Assembly (NCBI RefSeq): GCF_000223985.1 | Contig: NZ_AFWV01000012.1 | Span: 162,074-226,073, forward strand | Direction: 5' to 3' | Origin: Thiocapsa marina 5811 | GTDB taxonomy: Bacteria > Pseudomonadota > Gammaproteobacteria > Chromatiales > Chromatiaceae | Length of the DNA stretch: 64,000 bases | Shown here: piece after piece, positions 35,701 through 44,227 of the stretch | Layout of the letters: the number at the start of each line of letters is the position of its first letter | How positions within the stretch are numbered: position 1 is the first letter of the stretch | The notes under the pieces: generated by a model | What the model was told of the DNA's origin: nothing | Databases searched by the model: none | Seen by the model: the letters and a program-made list of their open reading frames with translations, nothing else | Position numbers and translations under genes: made by a program

Positions 35701-35911
35701 GCGGAGCTGCCCCATCGGGCCTTGGCCCTCCGGTAGACATCTCTTCGGTTGCATCGGCGGTATCGGCCGGCATCGGTGTCGCTGGCGCCGGCAGAAGACC
35801 CGCGGGCTCGGTTGGGTCGATCGTCGCAGATGTCTCATCCATGGTCTGCGTCGGCACGACGGGCGCAGCCGTGGTGTCCTCGTCGTGGTTCCGCGTCGTC
35901 GTTTCGGCCAT
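32744..35911 (-). CDS. CheB-CheR-PAS fusion chemotaxis-type signalling protein
   Basis: A 1055-residue protein from ATG 35911. An acidic, Pro-rich leader (1-70) is followed by a CheB methylesterase domain with catalytic Ser81 (GIGASAGG), His110 (LVQHLAPDHKS) and Asp202 (SGTGSDGT). A CheR methyltransferase follows, with RRIERRM, GVTGFFRDPEAF, WVCGCSTGEEAYSIAILL and FSEQNLVQDPPFSKMDLISCRNLLIYL. A long coiled coil built from S-T-N-E-E-L/M-like heptads comes next, then two PAS domains. No receiver domain precedes CheB. Such fusions occur away from classical che operons and probably sense signals through the PAS domains. The coding 3' end contains a 15-base homopolymer. Confidence 0.93.
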   Translation of the reverse strand: MAETTTRNHDEDTTAAPVVPTQTMDETSATIDPTEPAGLLPAPATPMPADTADATEEMSTGGPRPDGAAPPAFPIVGIGASAGGLAAFETFFSAIPRDVETGMAFVLVQHLAPDHKSILTELVKRYTRMRVQEVQDGMQVEPDCAYIIPPSHDMALLNGTLRLLEPTAPRGLRLPIDFFFRSLAQDQHERAICVVLSGTGSDGTLGARAIKGEGGLVIAQAPATAAYDGMPRSLIASGQADYVLPPAEMPAHLIAYAARAYAKPAGPVAPSAEPGTNSLAKICVLLRDRIHHDFSEYKETTLLRRIERRMALHRIDRHEDYVGYLRRDPTELDALFGDLLIGVTGFFRDPEAFAALEHEAIPDLFARKTPDAAIRIWVCGCSTGEEAYSIAILLCERMDILKQNFKVQIFATDIDPRAIERARTGLYPASIAADVPAARLARFFSEDEQGGYRIRKTVRDLLVFSEQNLVQDPPFSKMDLISCRNLLIYLNAGLQARLITLFHTALNPDGVLFLGTSETTGELPTLFTPLNRKWKIYTRQERPRGTLLRTGMPGDWLPARLQTRRAPNEPPTSPDPQQGKLDLRALTEQALLRHCAAAGILVNGRGDILHIYGRTGMYLEPAAGDAAMNILAMARDGLQRDLTTALHRAVTHREPVRRPGVRVKTNGDFQSIDLTVRPETGLGEGSLLSDVYLVVIEAAKPAAAPTTTAPTARGTGNADDENPRIAELEIELRAKEEYLQSTLEEMETSNEELKSTNEEMQSVNEEIQSTNEELETSKEELQSVNEELATVNAELQTKVADLSRANNDMNNLLAGTGVATLFVDHQLRITRFTPTATRLIKLIQSDVGRPVGDIVSNLVDYTDLTEDLRAVLSDLMLREHEVQTRQGGWFLMRMGPYRTLENVIEGAVITFVDISDRKRSEDEVRAAGVFAEAIVDAVREPMLVLDGDLRVFSANRAFYRHFRLEEADTRHRHLFALSHGRWDIPALRDLLRTIQTRGGSFEDFALEQDFPEIGPRSLRLNARRIDSGADRPGMILLALEDVTTAPPPPRGRRAD
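32764..32778. repeat. Homopolymer of 15 G in the 3' end of the CheB-CheR-PAS gene
   Basis: Fifteen consecutive G on the plus strand, read as C in the gene, encode a short run of prolines just before the last few residues. Tracts this long slip easily in replication and also in sequencing, so the exact C-terminus may vary or be misread. Confidence 0.75.
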
Positions 35912-36132
35912 TGCGTGTCTCCGCCCGCTATGACTGCCCGGCGAATCCCTCTGCCGAAAGCTGGTGCGTCGTTCTATGTCGCCGGGCGGCATGACCCCGT
36001 ATCCACCGCGATGGATCAAGCCGTTTGCCGGCGTTGCCCGGGGATTCGGCCGCAGCTGCGTGCCGGTCACGGTTTGCGTCAGCCTGTCCGCGGGGGCCGG
36101 CGCCGCCGGCCGATCTGTTGCCTCTCTACTAC

Positions 36133-36217
36133 GGAACCGCGTCCGGAGCGAGATGCTCGCTTTCGAGTGAGCTCGATCTTTGATCCATCCTTGGCCTTTC
36201 GCGGGGGCGCGGTTTAA
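36133..36217. repeat. Inverted-repeat element, copy 5
   Basis: The left end GGAACCGCGTCC and right end GGGGGCGCGGTTTAA are partly complementary. The left 25 bases resemble the copy at 44123 (accgcgtcc-R-gag-Y-gagatgc). It lies in the 408-base gap (35912-36319) between the CheB-CheR-PAS gene and srkA. Nothing else in that gap looks like a gene. Confidence 0.6.
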
Positions 36218-36319
36218 GTATAGGGCAAACCGCCGGCGGATCCGCGGTGATTAAAGAGAGGCGCCGCGCCGAAGGCGAGCTGCCGACAATCGACTCGGGT
36301 GACGTTTCTCGGGGTCCGT

Positions 36320-37315
36320 TCAGGGCGGGCTCGCCCACAAGGGCCCTTCCTCCATCGCCGCGATCTGCTCGCGCAGCTGAAGGATGTGATCCTCCCAAAA
36401 ACGCGGTGCGCCGAACCACGGAAAGGCGGCGGGGAAGGCCGGATCCTCCCAGCGCCGGGCGAGCCAGGCGGCGTAGTGGATGATGCGCAGGGTCCGCAGC
36501 GCCTCGATCAGATGAAGCTCGCGGTAGTCGAGCTCGAAGAAGTCCTCGTAGCCGGCCAGAACGTCGGCGAGTTGTCCGCTCATCTCCTCGCGATCGCCCG
36601 AGAGCAGCATCCAGAGATCCTGGATGGCCGGGCCCATGCGCGCGTCGTCGAAGTCGACGAAGTGCGGGCCGGCGTCGGTCCAGAGCATGTTGCCGCGATG
36701 ACAGTCGCCGTGCAGTCGGATCAAGGCCGGCGAGCCGGCGCGATCGTAGCAGGCGCGCACGCCGTCGAGTGCCTGCGCGACGACGCTCGTGTAGGCGGGA
36801 AGCAGGTCCTTCGGGATCCAGTCGTGCTCCAACAGAAAGGCCCGCGGCTCCTCGCCGAAGGTGTCGATGTCGAGCGTCGGACGGTGCGCGAAGGGCTCCA
36901 GTGCGCCGATGGCATGGATGCGCCCGAGCAGACGGCCGAGCCACTCGAGGACGCTCGGGTCGTCGAGCTCGGGCGTGCGACCGCCGCGCCGAGGCGTGAG
37001 CGAGAAGCGGTGGCCGCCATAGTCGTGCAGCGTGCGGCCGTCGATGATCGACGGCGGCACCGCCGGGATCTCGTGCTCGGCCAGCGTTCGGGTAAAGCTG
37101 TGCTCCTCCAAGATGGCCGCGTCGCTCCAACGTCCCGGACGGTAGAACTTCGCGATGAGCGGCTGCGCATCCTCGATTCCGATCTGATAGACACGATTCT
37201 CGTAACTGTTGAGTGCGAGCATGCGCCCGTCGGTCGGCAGCCCGAGGCTCTCGATCGCGGTCAGTACGAGATCCGGGCTGAGATCGGCGTAAGGGGTGGG
37301 ATTGGGGGTTACCAT
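36320..37315 (-). CDS. srkA: Stress response kinase A (YihE family)
   Basis: A 331-residue APH/choline-kinase-fold protein. Landmarks are SYENRVYQIGIED near the N-terminus, the ATP-binding Lys in LIAKFYRPGRWSDAAILEEH, the catalytic loop LIRLHGDCHRGNMLW and the metal-binding FVDFDDARMGPAIQDLWMLL. SrkA is a Ser/Thr protein kinase that counteracts stress-induced death pathways in E. coli. Length fits the family (about 328). The start ATG 37315 agrees with homologues. It is transcribed alone and diverges from the metallophosphoesterase gene across 86 bases. Confidence 0.93.
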   Translation of the reverse strand: MVTPNPTPYADLSPDLVLTAIESLGLPTDGRMLALNSYENRVYQIGIEDAQPLIAKFYRPGRWSDAAILEEHSFTRTLAEHEIPAVPPSIIDGRTLHDYGGHRFSLTPRRGGRTPELDDPSVLEWLGRLLGRIHAIGALEPFAHRPTLDIDTFGEEPRAFLLEHDWIPKDLLPAYTSVVAQALDGVRACYDRAGSPALIRLHGDCHRGNMLWTDAGPHFVDFDDARMGPAIQDLWMLLSGDREEMSGQLADVLAGYEDFFELDYRELHLIEALRTLRIIHYAAWLARRWEDPAFPAAFPWFGAPRFWEDHILQLREQIAAMEEGPLWASPP

Positions 37316-37401
37316 GCTTCGATTCTAACCCGTCCGGGCATGCGCAGTCCGGATGCCTCCTCTCGGCAATCGCCTCAGTGAGACGCGGGAGCACCATCAT
37401 C

Positions 37402-38364
37402 ATGAATCGACATCCGACACGGCTCGGCTTCTGGCCTGCCGCTCTGCTCATCCTGCTGAGCGCATCCTCCGTCCGGGCCGAGACGTTGCGCTTCTTCGCG
37501 GCGGGCGATCTGCCGTATTTCGACGCAGAGACCGAGCAGCTTCGCGATCTTTTCGACTCCGCGGAGGCCGAAGGGACGCCCTTCCTGATCCATGTGGGCG
37601 ATATCAAGTCCGGCAGCGCCCCCTGCACGGACGACAACCTCGAGGCGGTTGCCGATCTGTTCAGGTCCGAGGCCGTGCCCGTCGTTTACACCCCGGGAGA
37701 CAACGAATGGACCGATTGTCATCGCGAGCGCGCCGGCGCAGCCGATCCGCGGGAGCGGCTGGCGCGGGTGCGCGAGGTCTTCTACGGGGATCCGAGCGTG
37801 CTGCGGCTCGATCGACTGGATGTCGTCCGCGGCGAGGGTGCCGACGCGAGCGCGTATCCGGAGAACTACGCCTTCATGCGCGACGGTGTCCTCTTCGTCA
37901 CGGTCCATGTCGTCGGCAGCAACAACGGTTATGCGCCCGATGACCCGGCCGCGGTCGCCGAATTCGAGGCGCGCGATGCGGCGAACCTGCGTTTTCTGCG
38001 CCGGGCCACCGCGCTGGCACGCGAGCGCGACGCGACCGCGATGGTCATCGTCTTTCACGCGAATCCGCAATTGGAGAAGGCCCGGCCGGCGCGCGGATTC
38101 GTTCGCTTGCGGCGCGCGCTCGTCGAGCTGATGGGTGCCTATCCCGGACCCGTGCTCGCGATCCACGGCGACACCCATCGCTTCAAGCACGATCGACCCC
38201 TGATCGACCCCGCGACGGGCGTGCCCTTCGAGCGCTTCGTGCGTGCCGAGGTCCCGGGCTCGCCCGTGGTCGGCGGGCTCTGGATCAGCGTCGACCCGCA
38301 GGCCGAGGAGCCGTTCGGGGTCAGCGAGATGTACCCGATTTCGCGGGATTCGTTGATGCAGTAG
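37402..38364 (+). CDS. Secreted calcineurin-like metallophosphoesterase
   Basis: A 320-residue protein from ATG 37402 with a Sec signal peptide (LGFWPAALLILLSASSVRA). Metal-binding motifs: FFAAGDLPYF (Asp30 region), HVGDIKSG, TPGDNEWTDC, FHANPQ and AIHGDTHRFK. The subgroup with GDLPY and GDNEWTDC is a recurrent family of predicted exported phosphoesterases. Substrate unknown. It is not closely related to the Tat-exported phosphoesterase at 16379, which uses GEHD instead of GDNE. Confidence 0.85.
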   Translation: MNRHPTRLGFWPAALLILLSASSVRAETLRFFAAGDLPYFDAETEQLRDLFDSAEAEGTPFLIHVGDIKSGSAPCTDDNLEAVADLFRSEAVPVVYTPGDNEWTDCHRERAGAADPRERLARVREVFYGDPSVLRLDRLDVVRGEGADASAYPENYAFMRDGVLFVTVHVVGSNNGYAPDDPAAVAEFEARDAANLRFLRRATALARERDATAMVIVFHANPQLEKARPARGFVRLRRALVELMGAYPGPVLAIHGDTHRFKHDRPLIDPATGVPFERFVRAEVPGSPVVGGLWISVDPQAEEPFGVSEMYPISRDSLMQ

Positions 38365-38505
38365 CGCGGCGCCCCCGTGATCGGTAAAGCAGGCGATGGA
38401 CAGGAATGGATCGGGATTTCTGCGATCGTTGAACCTACTCTTGCTCGAGGGTCGGGTTTAGAGTGTTGTCGTCCTCGGTCAAGCCGATACAAGAGGAGGT
38501 TTGCG

Positions 38506-38757
38506 ATGAATACCATCAGGATCGAGTTGCCCGATAGCCTGTTGCTGGCCACCGGCCAGTCGCGAGCGGAGTTTGTTCGTGAGGCGACGCTGACGCTTGC
38601 GGCAAACCTGTTCGAGCAGGGTCGTATCTCGTCCGGCAAGGGGGCGGAGATCTGTGGGCTTTCACGTGCGGATTTCATGCTTGAGATGGGCAAGCGTGGC
38701 ATCCCGATTGTTCAGTTGGACGAGGGGGACTTGAGTCGCGAGTTCGAAGATGTCTGA
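38506..38757 (+). CDS. UPF0175 family protein, probable antitoxin
   Basis: An 83-residue protein from ATG 38506, with a strong AGGAGG upstream. It reads MNTIRIELPDSLLLATGQSR, a ribbon-helix-helix-like start, then ANLFEQGRISSGKGAEICGLSRADFMLEMGKRGIPI and LSREFEDV. This is the UPF0175 pattern, generally paired with a downstream DUF3368 PIN-domain partner. The next gene overlaps its 3' end by 8 bases and is exactly that partner. As antitoxin it would bind its own promoter and neutralise the nuclease. Confidence 0.9.
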   Translation: MNTIRIELPDSLLLATGQSRAEFVREATLTLAANLFEQGRISSGKGAEICGLSRADFMLEMGKRGIPIVQLDEGDLSREFEDV

Positions 38758-39256
38758 TCCGCGACCTGTTGTCGCGGATGCCGGGCCTCTGATCGTTCTC
38801 GCAGCGATCGGGCAGATCGGCTTGTTAGGCGAACTTTATGGCCGGGTGCTGGTGCCGGAGGCGGTCTTTACGGAGGTCACGATCGCCGGATTCGATCGGC
38901 CCGGGTCGGCCGAGCTGGGGGCAGCGTCTTGGGTCGTGCGAACGCCGGTCGCTCCTCAGCCGGACCTCCTTCTTCGGCGGGGTCTGGGTTTGGGTGAAAG
39001 CGAAGCGATCACGCTTGCTTTCCGCAATGATGCTCGGCTCCTGCTTCTCGACGACCGGAGAGCCAGGCAGATTGCGGAGCTGGCTTACGGGTTGAGGGTC
39101 AAGGGCGCGGCAGGGATCTTGGTGGAGTCCAAGAAACGCGGATTGATCGCGTCGATCGCGACACCGCTGGAACAGATGCGAATCGCCGGATATTTCTTGG
39201 GCCAGCCCGTCATCGACCGAGCTCTTCTTGAAGCCGGCGAGGGGGGGTCTTCGTGA
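38750..39256 (+). CDS. DUF3368 PIN-like protein, probable toxin
   Basis: A 168-residue PIN-fold protein starting within the end of the antitoxin gene. Acidic residues expected for a metal-dependent RNase are visible: VVADAGPLIVLAAIG (Asp12), LGLGESEAITLA (Glu near 84-86) and LLLLDDRRARQIA (Asp near 100-101). DUF3368 members with UPF0175 partners are viewed as type II toxin-antitoxin modules. The C-terminal end (LEAGEGGSS) is short and runs out in low complexity. Neither gene shows mobility signatures beside it. Confidence 0.88.
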   Translation: MSDPRPVVADAGPLIVLAAIGQIGLLGELYGRVLVPEAVFTEVTIAGFDRPGSAELGAASWVVRTPVAPQPDLLLRRGLGLGESEAITLAFRNDARLLLLDDRRARQIAELAYGLRVKGAAGILVESKKRGLIASIATPLEQMRIAGYFLGQPVIDRALLEAGEGGSS

Positions 39257-39375
39257 CTCAACCGGCGTGGCACGATCGAGGGCCGTGATTCGGCACCATG
39301 CTGCGCCGCCGCAATTGAGTTTGATCAGCCCGGCGTTTATCCTTCGCGATTCGTTTTTGTTTCGAGGCCGGAGCC

Positions 39376-40779
39376 ATGGGTGCCAAGACCCTCTACGCTA
39401 AACTTTGGGACGAGCATGTCGTCCATCTCGACGAGAACGGCACGGCCCTGCTTTACATCGACCGCCAGCTCGTGCATGAGGTGACCTCGCCGCAGGCCTT
39501 CGAAGGCTTGCGTCTGGCGGGTCGGCGTCCGTGGCGGGTTGCGGCGAATCTGGCCGTGCCGGATCACAACGTCCCCACGCGCGATCTCGCGGCCGGCATC
39601 ACGGATCCGGTCTCCAAGATCCAGGTCGAGACGCTCGACAGCAACTGCGCCGAGTTCGGGATCACCGAGTTTCGGATGTCCGATCCGCGCCAAGGCGTGG
39701 TGCACGTGATCGGCCCGGAGCAGGGCTTTACCCTGCCGGGCACGACCGTCGTCTGCGGCGACTCCCACACCTCGACCCACGGCGCCTTCGGTGCGCTCGC
39801 GTTCGGGATCGGCACCTCCGAGGTCGAGCATGTGCTCGCGACCCAGTGCCTGATCCAACGCAAGTCCAAGACGCTCCTGATCAGCATCGACGGACAGGTC
39901 GGTCCGGGCGTGACCGCCAAGGATATCGTGCTTGCCATCATCGGCGAGATCGGTACGGCCGGCGGGACGGGCTCGGTGATCGAGTTCGCCGGCGACGCCA
40001 TCCGCGCGCTCTCGATGGAAGGGCGCATGACCGTCTGCAATATGGCCATCGAGGCCGGCGCGCGGGCGGGACTGATCGGGGTCGACGAGAAGACGGTCGA
40101 GTACCTGCGCGGCCGTCCCTATGCCCCGACGGGCGAGCTCTTCGAGCAGGGCGCCGCCCATTGGCGCACCCTGGTCAGCGATGCGGATGCCCATTTCGAT
40201 CGCGTGGTCCGGATGGATGCGGCGAAGATCCAGCCGCAGGTCACCTGGGGGACCTCGCCCGAGATGGTGGTCCCGATCGGCGGCGCCGTTCCTGATCCGC
40301 AGGACGAGCAGGACCCGGTGCGGGCCGAGGGGATCCGCCGCGCGCTCGACTACATGGGGCTCGAGCCCGGCACCGCGATTCGGGACATCCGCCCGGACAA
40401 GGTCTTCATCGGCTCCTGCACCAATTCGCGAATCGAGGATCTGCGCGCAGCCGCCGAGGTCGTCAAGGGCCGCAAGGTCGCCGACGGGATTCAACTGGCG
40501 CTGGTCGTGCCCGGTTCCGGCCTGGTCAAGGCGCAGGCCGAGTCCGAGGGCCTGGACCGCATCTTCACCGAGGCCGGTTTCGAGTGGCGCGAGCCCGGCT
40601 GCTCCATGTGTCTGGCCATGAACGCCGATCGGCTCGAGCCGGGCGAGCGCTGTGCCTCCACATCCAACCGCAACTTCGAGGGCCGGCAAGGTCAAGGGGG
40701 TCGGACCCATCTGGTCAGCCCCGCGATGGCCGCCGCCGCGGCGGTGACCGGTCACTTCGTCGACGTGAGGGAGCTTTGA
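39376..40779 (+). CDS. leuC: 3-isopropylmalate dehydratase large subunit
   Basis: A 467-residue aconitase-family enzyme beginning [22 protein letters not shown]. The [4Fe-4S]-binding cysteines are in [14 protein letters not shown] and in [45 protein letters not shown] is also diagnostic. With LeuD it isomerises 2-isopropylmalate to 3-isopropylmalate in leucine synthesis. Its stop overlaps the leuD start by one base (TGATG). leuB follows 225 bases after leuD. No leuA is in the window. Confidence 0.97.
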   Translation: MGAKTLYAKLWDEHVVHLDENGTALLYIDRQLVHEVTSPQAFEGLRLAGRRPWRVAANLAVPDHNVPTRDLAAGITDPVSKIQVETLDSNCAEFGITEFRMSDPRQGVVHVIGPEQGFTLPGTTVVCGDSHTSTHGAFGALAFGIGTSEVEHVLATQCLIQRKSKTLLISIDGQVGPGVTAKDIVLAIIGEIGTAGGTGSVIEFAGDAIRALSMEGRMTVCNMAIEAGARAGLIGVDEKTVEYLRGRPYAPTGELFEQGAAHWRTLVSDADAHFDRVVRMDAAKIQPQVTWGTSPEMVVPIGGAVPDPQDEQDPVRAEGIRRALDYMGLEPGTAIRDIRPDKVFIGSCTNSRIEDLRAAAEVVKGRKVADGIQLALVVPGSGLVKAQAESEGLDRIFTEAGFEWREPGCSMCLAMNADRLEPGERCASTSNRNFEGRQGQGGRTHLVSPAMAAAAAVTGHFVDVREL

Positions 40780-41441
40780 TGGAACCCTTCCAAAATTTCA
40801 CCGGCATCGTCGCGCCGCTCGATCGCTCGAACGTGGATACCGACGCCATCATCCCGAAGCAATTCCTGAAGAGCATCGCGCGCACCGGCTTCGGGCCCTA
40901 CCTCTTCGACGAGCTGCGCTATCTGGATCATGGCGAGCCGGGGATGGACTGCACGCACCGGCCGCTGAATCCGACCTTCGTGCTGAACGACCCGCGATAC
41001 GCGAACGCGCAGATCCTGCTGGCGCGCGAGAACTTCGGCTGCGGCTCCTCGCGTGAGCATGCGCCCTGGGCGATCGCCGATTTCGGGCTGCGCGTCATCA
41101 TTGCCCCGAGCTTTGCGGACATCTTCCACAACAACTGCTTCAAGAATGGTCTTCTGCCGATCGTTCTGGCGCCGACGATCGTCGACGACCTCTTCGCCCG
41201 CGCGGGCGGTCCGCAGGCGCTGCGGGTCGAGGTCGATCTGTCCGGGCAGGTGCTCGTGCTGGACGACGGCACCCGCATTGCCTTCGAGGTCGAAGCAGGC
41301 AACAAGGAACGCCTGCTCAAGGGCCTGGACGACATCGGCGTGACCCTGGAGCAGGCCGAGGCCATCCGTGCCTACGAAGAGCGCCGTCGGCGCGAGGCGC
41401 CCTGGCTCTTTGTCGCGCCGCCGCCCGGATTGGGCGTTTGA
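40779..41441 (+). CDS. leuD: 3-isopropylmalate dehydratase small subunit
   Basis: A 220-residue small subunit starting [31 protein letters not shown], with the swivel-domain motif [19 protein letters not shown] and [20 protein letters not shown]. It partners LeuC. The start overlaps the leuC stop, so translational coupling is expected. Length is slightly above the usual 200-215 residues because of a short C-terminal extension ([13 protein letters not shown]). Confidence 0.97.
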   Translation: MEPFQNFTGIVAPLDRSNVDTDAIIPKQFLKSIARTGFGPYLFDELRYLDHGEPGMDCTHRPLNPTFVLNDPRYANAQILLARENFGCGSSREHAPWAIADFGLRVIIAPSFADIFHNNCFKNGLLPIVLAPTIVDDLFARAGGPQALRVEVDLSGQVLVLDDGTRIAFEVEAGNKERLLKGLDDIGVTLEQAEAIRAYEERRRREAPWLFVAPPPGLGV

Positions 41442-41485
41442 TTCTCTGCCATCTTGGGATGGTTATGTGAGACCTTGGTGCTTGG

Positions 41486-41516
41486 AGGATGGGTTTCGCT
41501 GCGCTCTACCCATCCT
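41486..41516. repeat. Short palindrome with GGATGGGT arms
   Basis: GGATGGGT (41487-41494) and ACCCATCC (41508-41515) flank a loop reading TTCGCTGCGCTCT. It lies 45 bases after leuD and resembles the other GTAGG/GATGGG palindromes in the window. There is no T-tract. Confidence 0.5.
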
Positions 41517-41540
41517 ACGTCTTTCGGTGGTTTTGAATCG

Positions 41541-41629
41541 TTAAACCGCGCCGGCTCCGACAGTCGTCGGAGCCGGCGCGGTCAAGCCACACCAACAAAC
41601 GACGCAGACCGCACCGGGCGCGGTTTAAG
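41541..41629. repeat. Inverted-repeat element, copy 6, with a 16-bp hairpin
   Basis: Outer ends are TTAAACCGCGCC (41541-41552) and GGGCGCGGTTTAA (41617-41629). Inside, 41546-41561 and 41566-41581 form a perfect 16-bp stem with a 4-base loop. The sequence closely matches the copy at 44228 and the reverse strand of the copy at 23302. It separates leuD from leuB. Confidence 0.8.
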
Positions 41630-41666
41630 AGCGGCACATCACGAGACTTCATCGAGCGAGAAACCA

Positions 41667-42755
41667 TTGAGCAAGAAGCCATTGAGCAAGACGATATTGG
41701 TGCTGGCGGGTGACGGGATCGGCACGGAGATCGTGGCCGAGGCCGTCAAGGTTCTGAACGTCCTGCAAGCGGAAGGGGCCATCGATGTCACTCTGACGGA
41801 CGGCCTGGTCGGCGGCGCGGCCTACGACGCCGCGGGCGATCCGCTGCCCGAGGAGACGCTGGAGGCTGCGCGCGCATCCGATGCCGTCCTGCTCGGCGCG
41901 GTCGGCGGACCCAAGTGGGAGCCGCTGCATATCTCCAAGCGGCCCGAGAAGGGGCTGCTCGGCCTGCGCGCGGGTCTCGGTCTCTTCGCGAACCTGCGCC
42001 CGGCGATCCTCTATCCGCAGCTGGCCGATGCCTCCACGCTCAAGCCCGAGGTGGTCTCCGGGCTCGACATCATGATCGTGCGCGAGCTCACCGGCGACAT
42101 CTATTTCGGCCAACCGCGCGGGGTCGAGACCCTGCCGTCGGGCGAGCGTCGCGGCTTCAACACCATGGTCTATACCGAGTCCGAGGTGGAGCGCATCTGT
42201 CGCGTCGCCTTCGACATCGCCATGAAGCGCGGCAAGAAGGTCTGCTCGGTGGACAAGGCGAACGTGCTCGAATGCACCGAGATGTGGCGCGAGGTCGCGA
42301 TCAAGACGGCCGCCGACTATCCGGAGATCCAGCTCTCGCACATGTACGTCGACAATGCCGCCATGCAGCTGGTGCGCGCGCCCAAGCAGTTCGACGTGAT
42401 GGTCACAGGCAACATCTTCGGCGACATCCTCTCCGACTGCGCGGCCATGCTGACCGGTTCCATCGGCATGCTGCCCTCGGCGTCGCTGAACGAGAAAGGG
42501 CAGGGCATGTACGAGCCGATCCACGGCTCCGCGCCGGACATCGCCGGCAAGGGTGTCGCCAATCCGCTCGCGACCATCCTCTCGGTCGCCATGATGCTGC
42601 GCTATTCGCTCGACGCCGCACCGGCCGCCGAGCGCATCGAGGCCGCGGTCTCCAAGGTCCTCGATCAGGGCCTACGCACCGCCGACATCATGTCCGGCGG
42701 CATGCGCCAGGTCGGCACCGCCGAGATGGGCGACGCGGTGGTGGCAGCGCTTTAG
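41667..42755 (+). CDS. leuB: 3-isopropylmalate dehydrogenase
   Basis: About 362 residues of NAD-dependent decarboxylating dehydrogenase with [91 protein letters not shown] and [26 protein letters not shown]. It oxidises and decarboxylates 3-isopropylmalate to 2-oxoisocaproate. No ATG lies at the usual position. Two TTG codons (41667 and 41682) sit in a 15-base direct duplication and either could start the protein; 41682 gives the N-terminus closest to homologues. The upstream open frame through the inverted-repeat element is not typical LeuB. Confidence 0.95.
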   Translation: MSKKPLSKTILVLAGDGIGTEIVAEAVKVLNVLQAEGAIDVTLTDGLVGGAAYDAAGDPLPEETLEAARASDAVLLGAVGGPKWEPLHISKRPEKGLLGLRAGLGLFANLRPAILYPQLADASTLKPEVVSGLDIMIVRELTGDIYFGQPRGVETLPSGERRGFNTMVYTESEVERICRVAFDIAMKRGKKVCSVDKANVLECTEMWREVAIKTAADYPEIQLSHMYVDNAAMQLVRAPKQFDVMVTGNIFGDILSDCAAMLTGSIGMLPSASLNEKGQGMYEPIHGSAPDIAGKGVANPLATILSVAMMLRYSLDAAPAAERIEAAVSKVLDQGLRTADIMSGGMRQVGTAEMGDAVVAAL

Positions 42756-42771
42756 GAGCCGGACGCTTGTA

Positions 42772-42840
42772 GGTTGTGCTGACGATAGGAAGCGCAACGC
42801 ACGCCGACGTTCGGTTGTGCCTCGCAGGGCTCCGCACAAC
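42772..42840. repeat. Dispersed ~70-bp repeat, copy B
   Basis: Matches 1607-1675 over its whole length (GGTTGTGCTGACGATAGGAA onward), with the inverted words GTTGTGC and GCACAAC. It lies in the 165-base gap between leuB and asd. Confidence 0.6.
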
Positions 42841-42920
42841 TACGTGCCGGGTCGTAGGAAGCACCGGGCGGCAGAAATCCCAACAACAGACAAAACGATC
42901 CACGATAGCGGAGTACCTCA

Positions 42921-44036
42921 ATGAAGCGTGTCGGATTCATCGGCTGGCGTGGCATGGTCGGCTCGGTCTTGATGGACCGCATGCGGGCGGAGGGGGATTT
43001 CGACCTGATCCCGGAGGCGGTCTTCTTCACCACCTCGCAGGTCGGTCAGCCGGGTCCGGACGTCGGGCACGGCGCACGGCCGCTGCAGGACGCCGAGTCC
43101 ATCGACGCACTGCGCGAGATGGACCTCATCCTGACCTGTCAAGGCGGTGACTATACCAAGGCGATCTACCCCAAGCTGCGCGCCACGGGCTGGGACGGCT
43201 ATTGGATCGACGCGGCCTCGGCGCTGCGCATGGATCCCAATGCGACCATCATCCTGGATCCGGTCAATCAGCCCGTGATCGATGGGGCACTGGAGCAGGG
43301 CAAGCGCGACTTCATCGGCGGCAACTGCACCGTCAGCCTCATGCTGATGGCGATCGGCGGGCTGTTCCGCGAGGGTCTGGTCGAATGGGTCAGCGCCATG
43401 ACCTATCAGGCGGCCTCCGGTGCGGGTGCCAAGAACATGCGCGAGCTGCTCTCCCAGATGGGCGCGCTGCACGGTGCGGTGTCGCCGCTCCTGGGTGATC
43501 CGGCCTCCGCGATTCTGGAGATCGATCGGCGCGTCACCGAGACCATGCGCAGCCCCGGTTTTCCGGTCGAGAACTTCGGTGCTCCCTTGGCCGGCAGTCT
43601 GATCCCCTGGATCGATACCGCCCTGCCGAACGGTCAGAGCCGCGAAGAATGGAAGGGTATGGCCGAGACCAACAAGATCCTCGGTCGCGAGGCGGACCCG
43701 GTGCCGATCGACGGCCTGTGCGTGCGCGTCGGTGCCATGCGCTGCCATAGCCAGGGACTGACCATCAAGCTTGCGCGCGACTGCTCGATTTCGCAGATCG
43801 AGCAGATCATCGCGGCCTCCAACGACTGGGTGCGGCTCGTCCCGAACGATCGGCAAGAAACGGTGCAGGGCCTGTCTCCGGCCGCCGTGACCGGTACCCT
43901 GACGGTCCCGGTGGGTCGACTGCGCAAGATGAATCTCGGCGAGCGCTATCTCGCGGCCTTCACGGTCGGGGATCAGCTGCTCTGGGGTGCAGCCGAACCC
44001 CTGCGACGCATGTTGCGTATCCTGCTCGCCCGCTGA
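42921..44036 (+). CDS. asd: Aspartate-semialdehyde dehydrogenase
   Basis: A 371-residue enzyme starting [21 protein letters not shown] (NADP-binding G-W-R-G-M-V-G). The catalytic Cys136 is in [14 protein letters not shown], with [14 protein letters not shown] and the substrate-binding histidine in [17 protein letters not shown]. It reduces aspartyl phosphate to the semialdehyde, the branch point to lysine/diaminopimelate, threonine and methionine. It is the gammaproteobacterial form. Placement after leuB and before fimV is the order seen in many gammaproteobacteria. Confidence 0.97.
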   Translation: MKRVGFIGWRGMVGSVLMDRMRAEGDFDLIPEAVFFTTSQVGQPGPDVGHGARPLQDAESIDALREMDLILTCQGGDYTKAIYPKLRATGWDGYWIDAASALRMDPNATIILDPVNQPVIDGALEQGKRDFIGGNCTVSLMLMAIGGLFREGLVEWVSAMTYQAASGAGAKNMRELLSQMGALHGAVSPLLGDPASAILEIDRRVTETMRSPGFPVENFGAPLAGSLIPWIDTALPNGQSREEWKGMAETNKILGREADPVPIDGLCVRVGAMRCHSQGLTIKLARDCSISQIEQIIAASNDWVRLVPNDRQETVQGLSPAAVTGTLTVPVGRLRKMNLGERYLAAFTVGDQLLWGAAEPLRRMLRILLAR

Positions 44037-44065
44037 TCCGGTCGCTTTTCGACGCGCGGAGACCG

Positions 44066-44122
44066 AGTACCCCGTTCCACCCTATTTTGCTGAGCACGCA
44101 AAATAGGGTGGAATGGGGTACT
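44066..44122. repeat. 25-bp hairpin downstream of asd
   Basis: Bases 44066-44090 and 44098-44122 pair over 25 positions with one G-T wobble and a 7-base loop (TGAGCAC). The stem runs from AGTACCCC to CTATTTTGC. It lies 29 bases after the asd stop. It has no following T-run, so it is either a message-stabilising 3' hairpin or a recently formed palindromic repeat. Confidence 0.8.
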
Positions 44123-44204
44123 AGACCGCGTCCAGAGTGAGATGCGTCGTTTCCATGTCGTTTCGGGCTTGAGGTTTTTTCGCCCTTTGTCGTGACGTGG
44201 TTTG
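44123..44204. repeat. Inverted-repeat element, copy 7 (degenerate)
   Basis: Begins directly after the asd hairpin with GACCGCGTCCAGAGTGAGAT and ends GACGTGGTTT. The first 30 bases match the reverse strand of the copy at 29898. The right arm has decayed. Confidence 0.6.
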
Positions 44205-44227
44205 GAATTTTATATTTTTTAATAGGA

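Noticed and set aside
36129..37637. 502-residue open frame on the minus strand
   Set aside because: It covers srkA in another frame. SrkA has all kinase motifs, while this frame is Arg/Pro/Ala-rich without recognisable domains.
39337..40755. 472-residue open frame opposite leuC
   Set aside because: Antisense shadow of leuC in GC-rich DNA; composition (Gly, Leu, Arg, Asp, His) is typical of such shadows.
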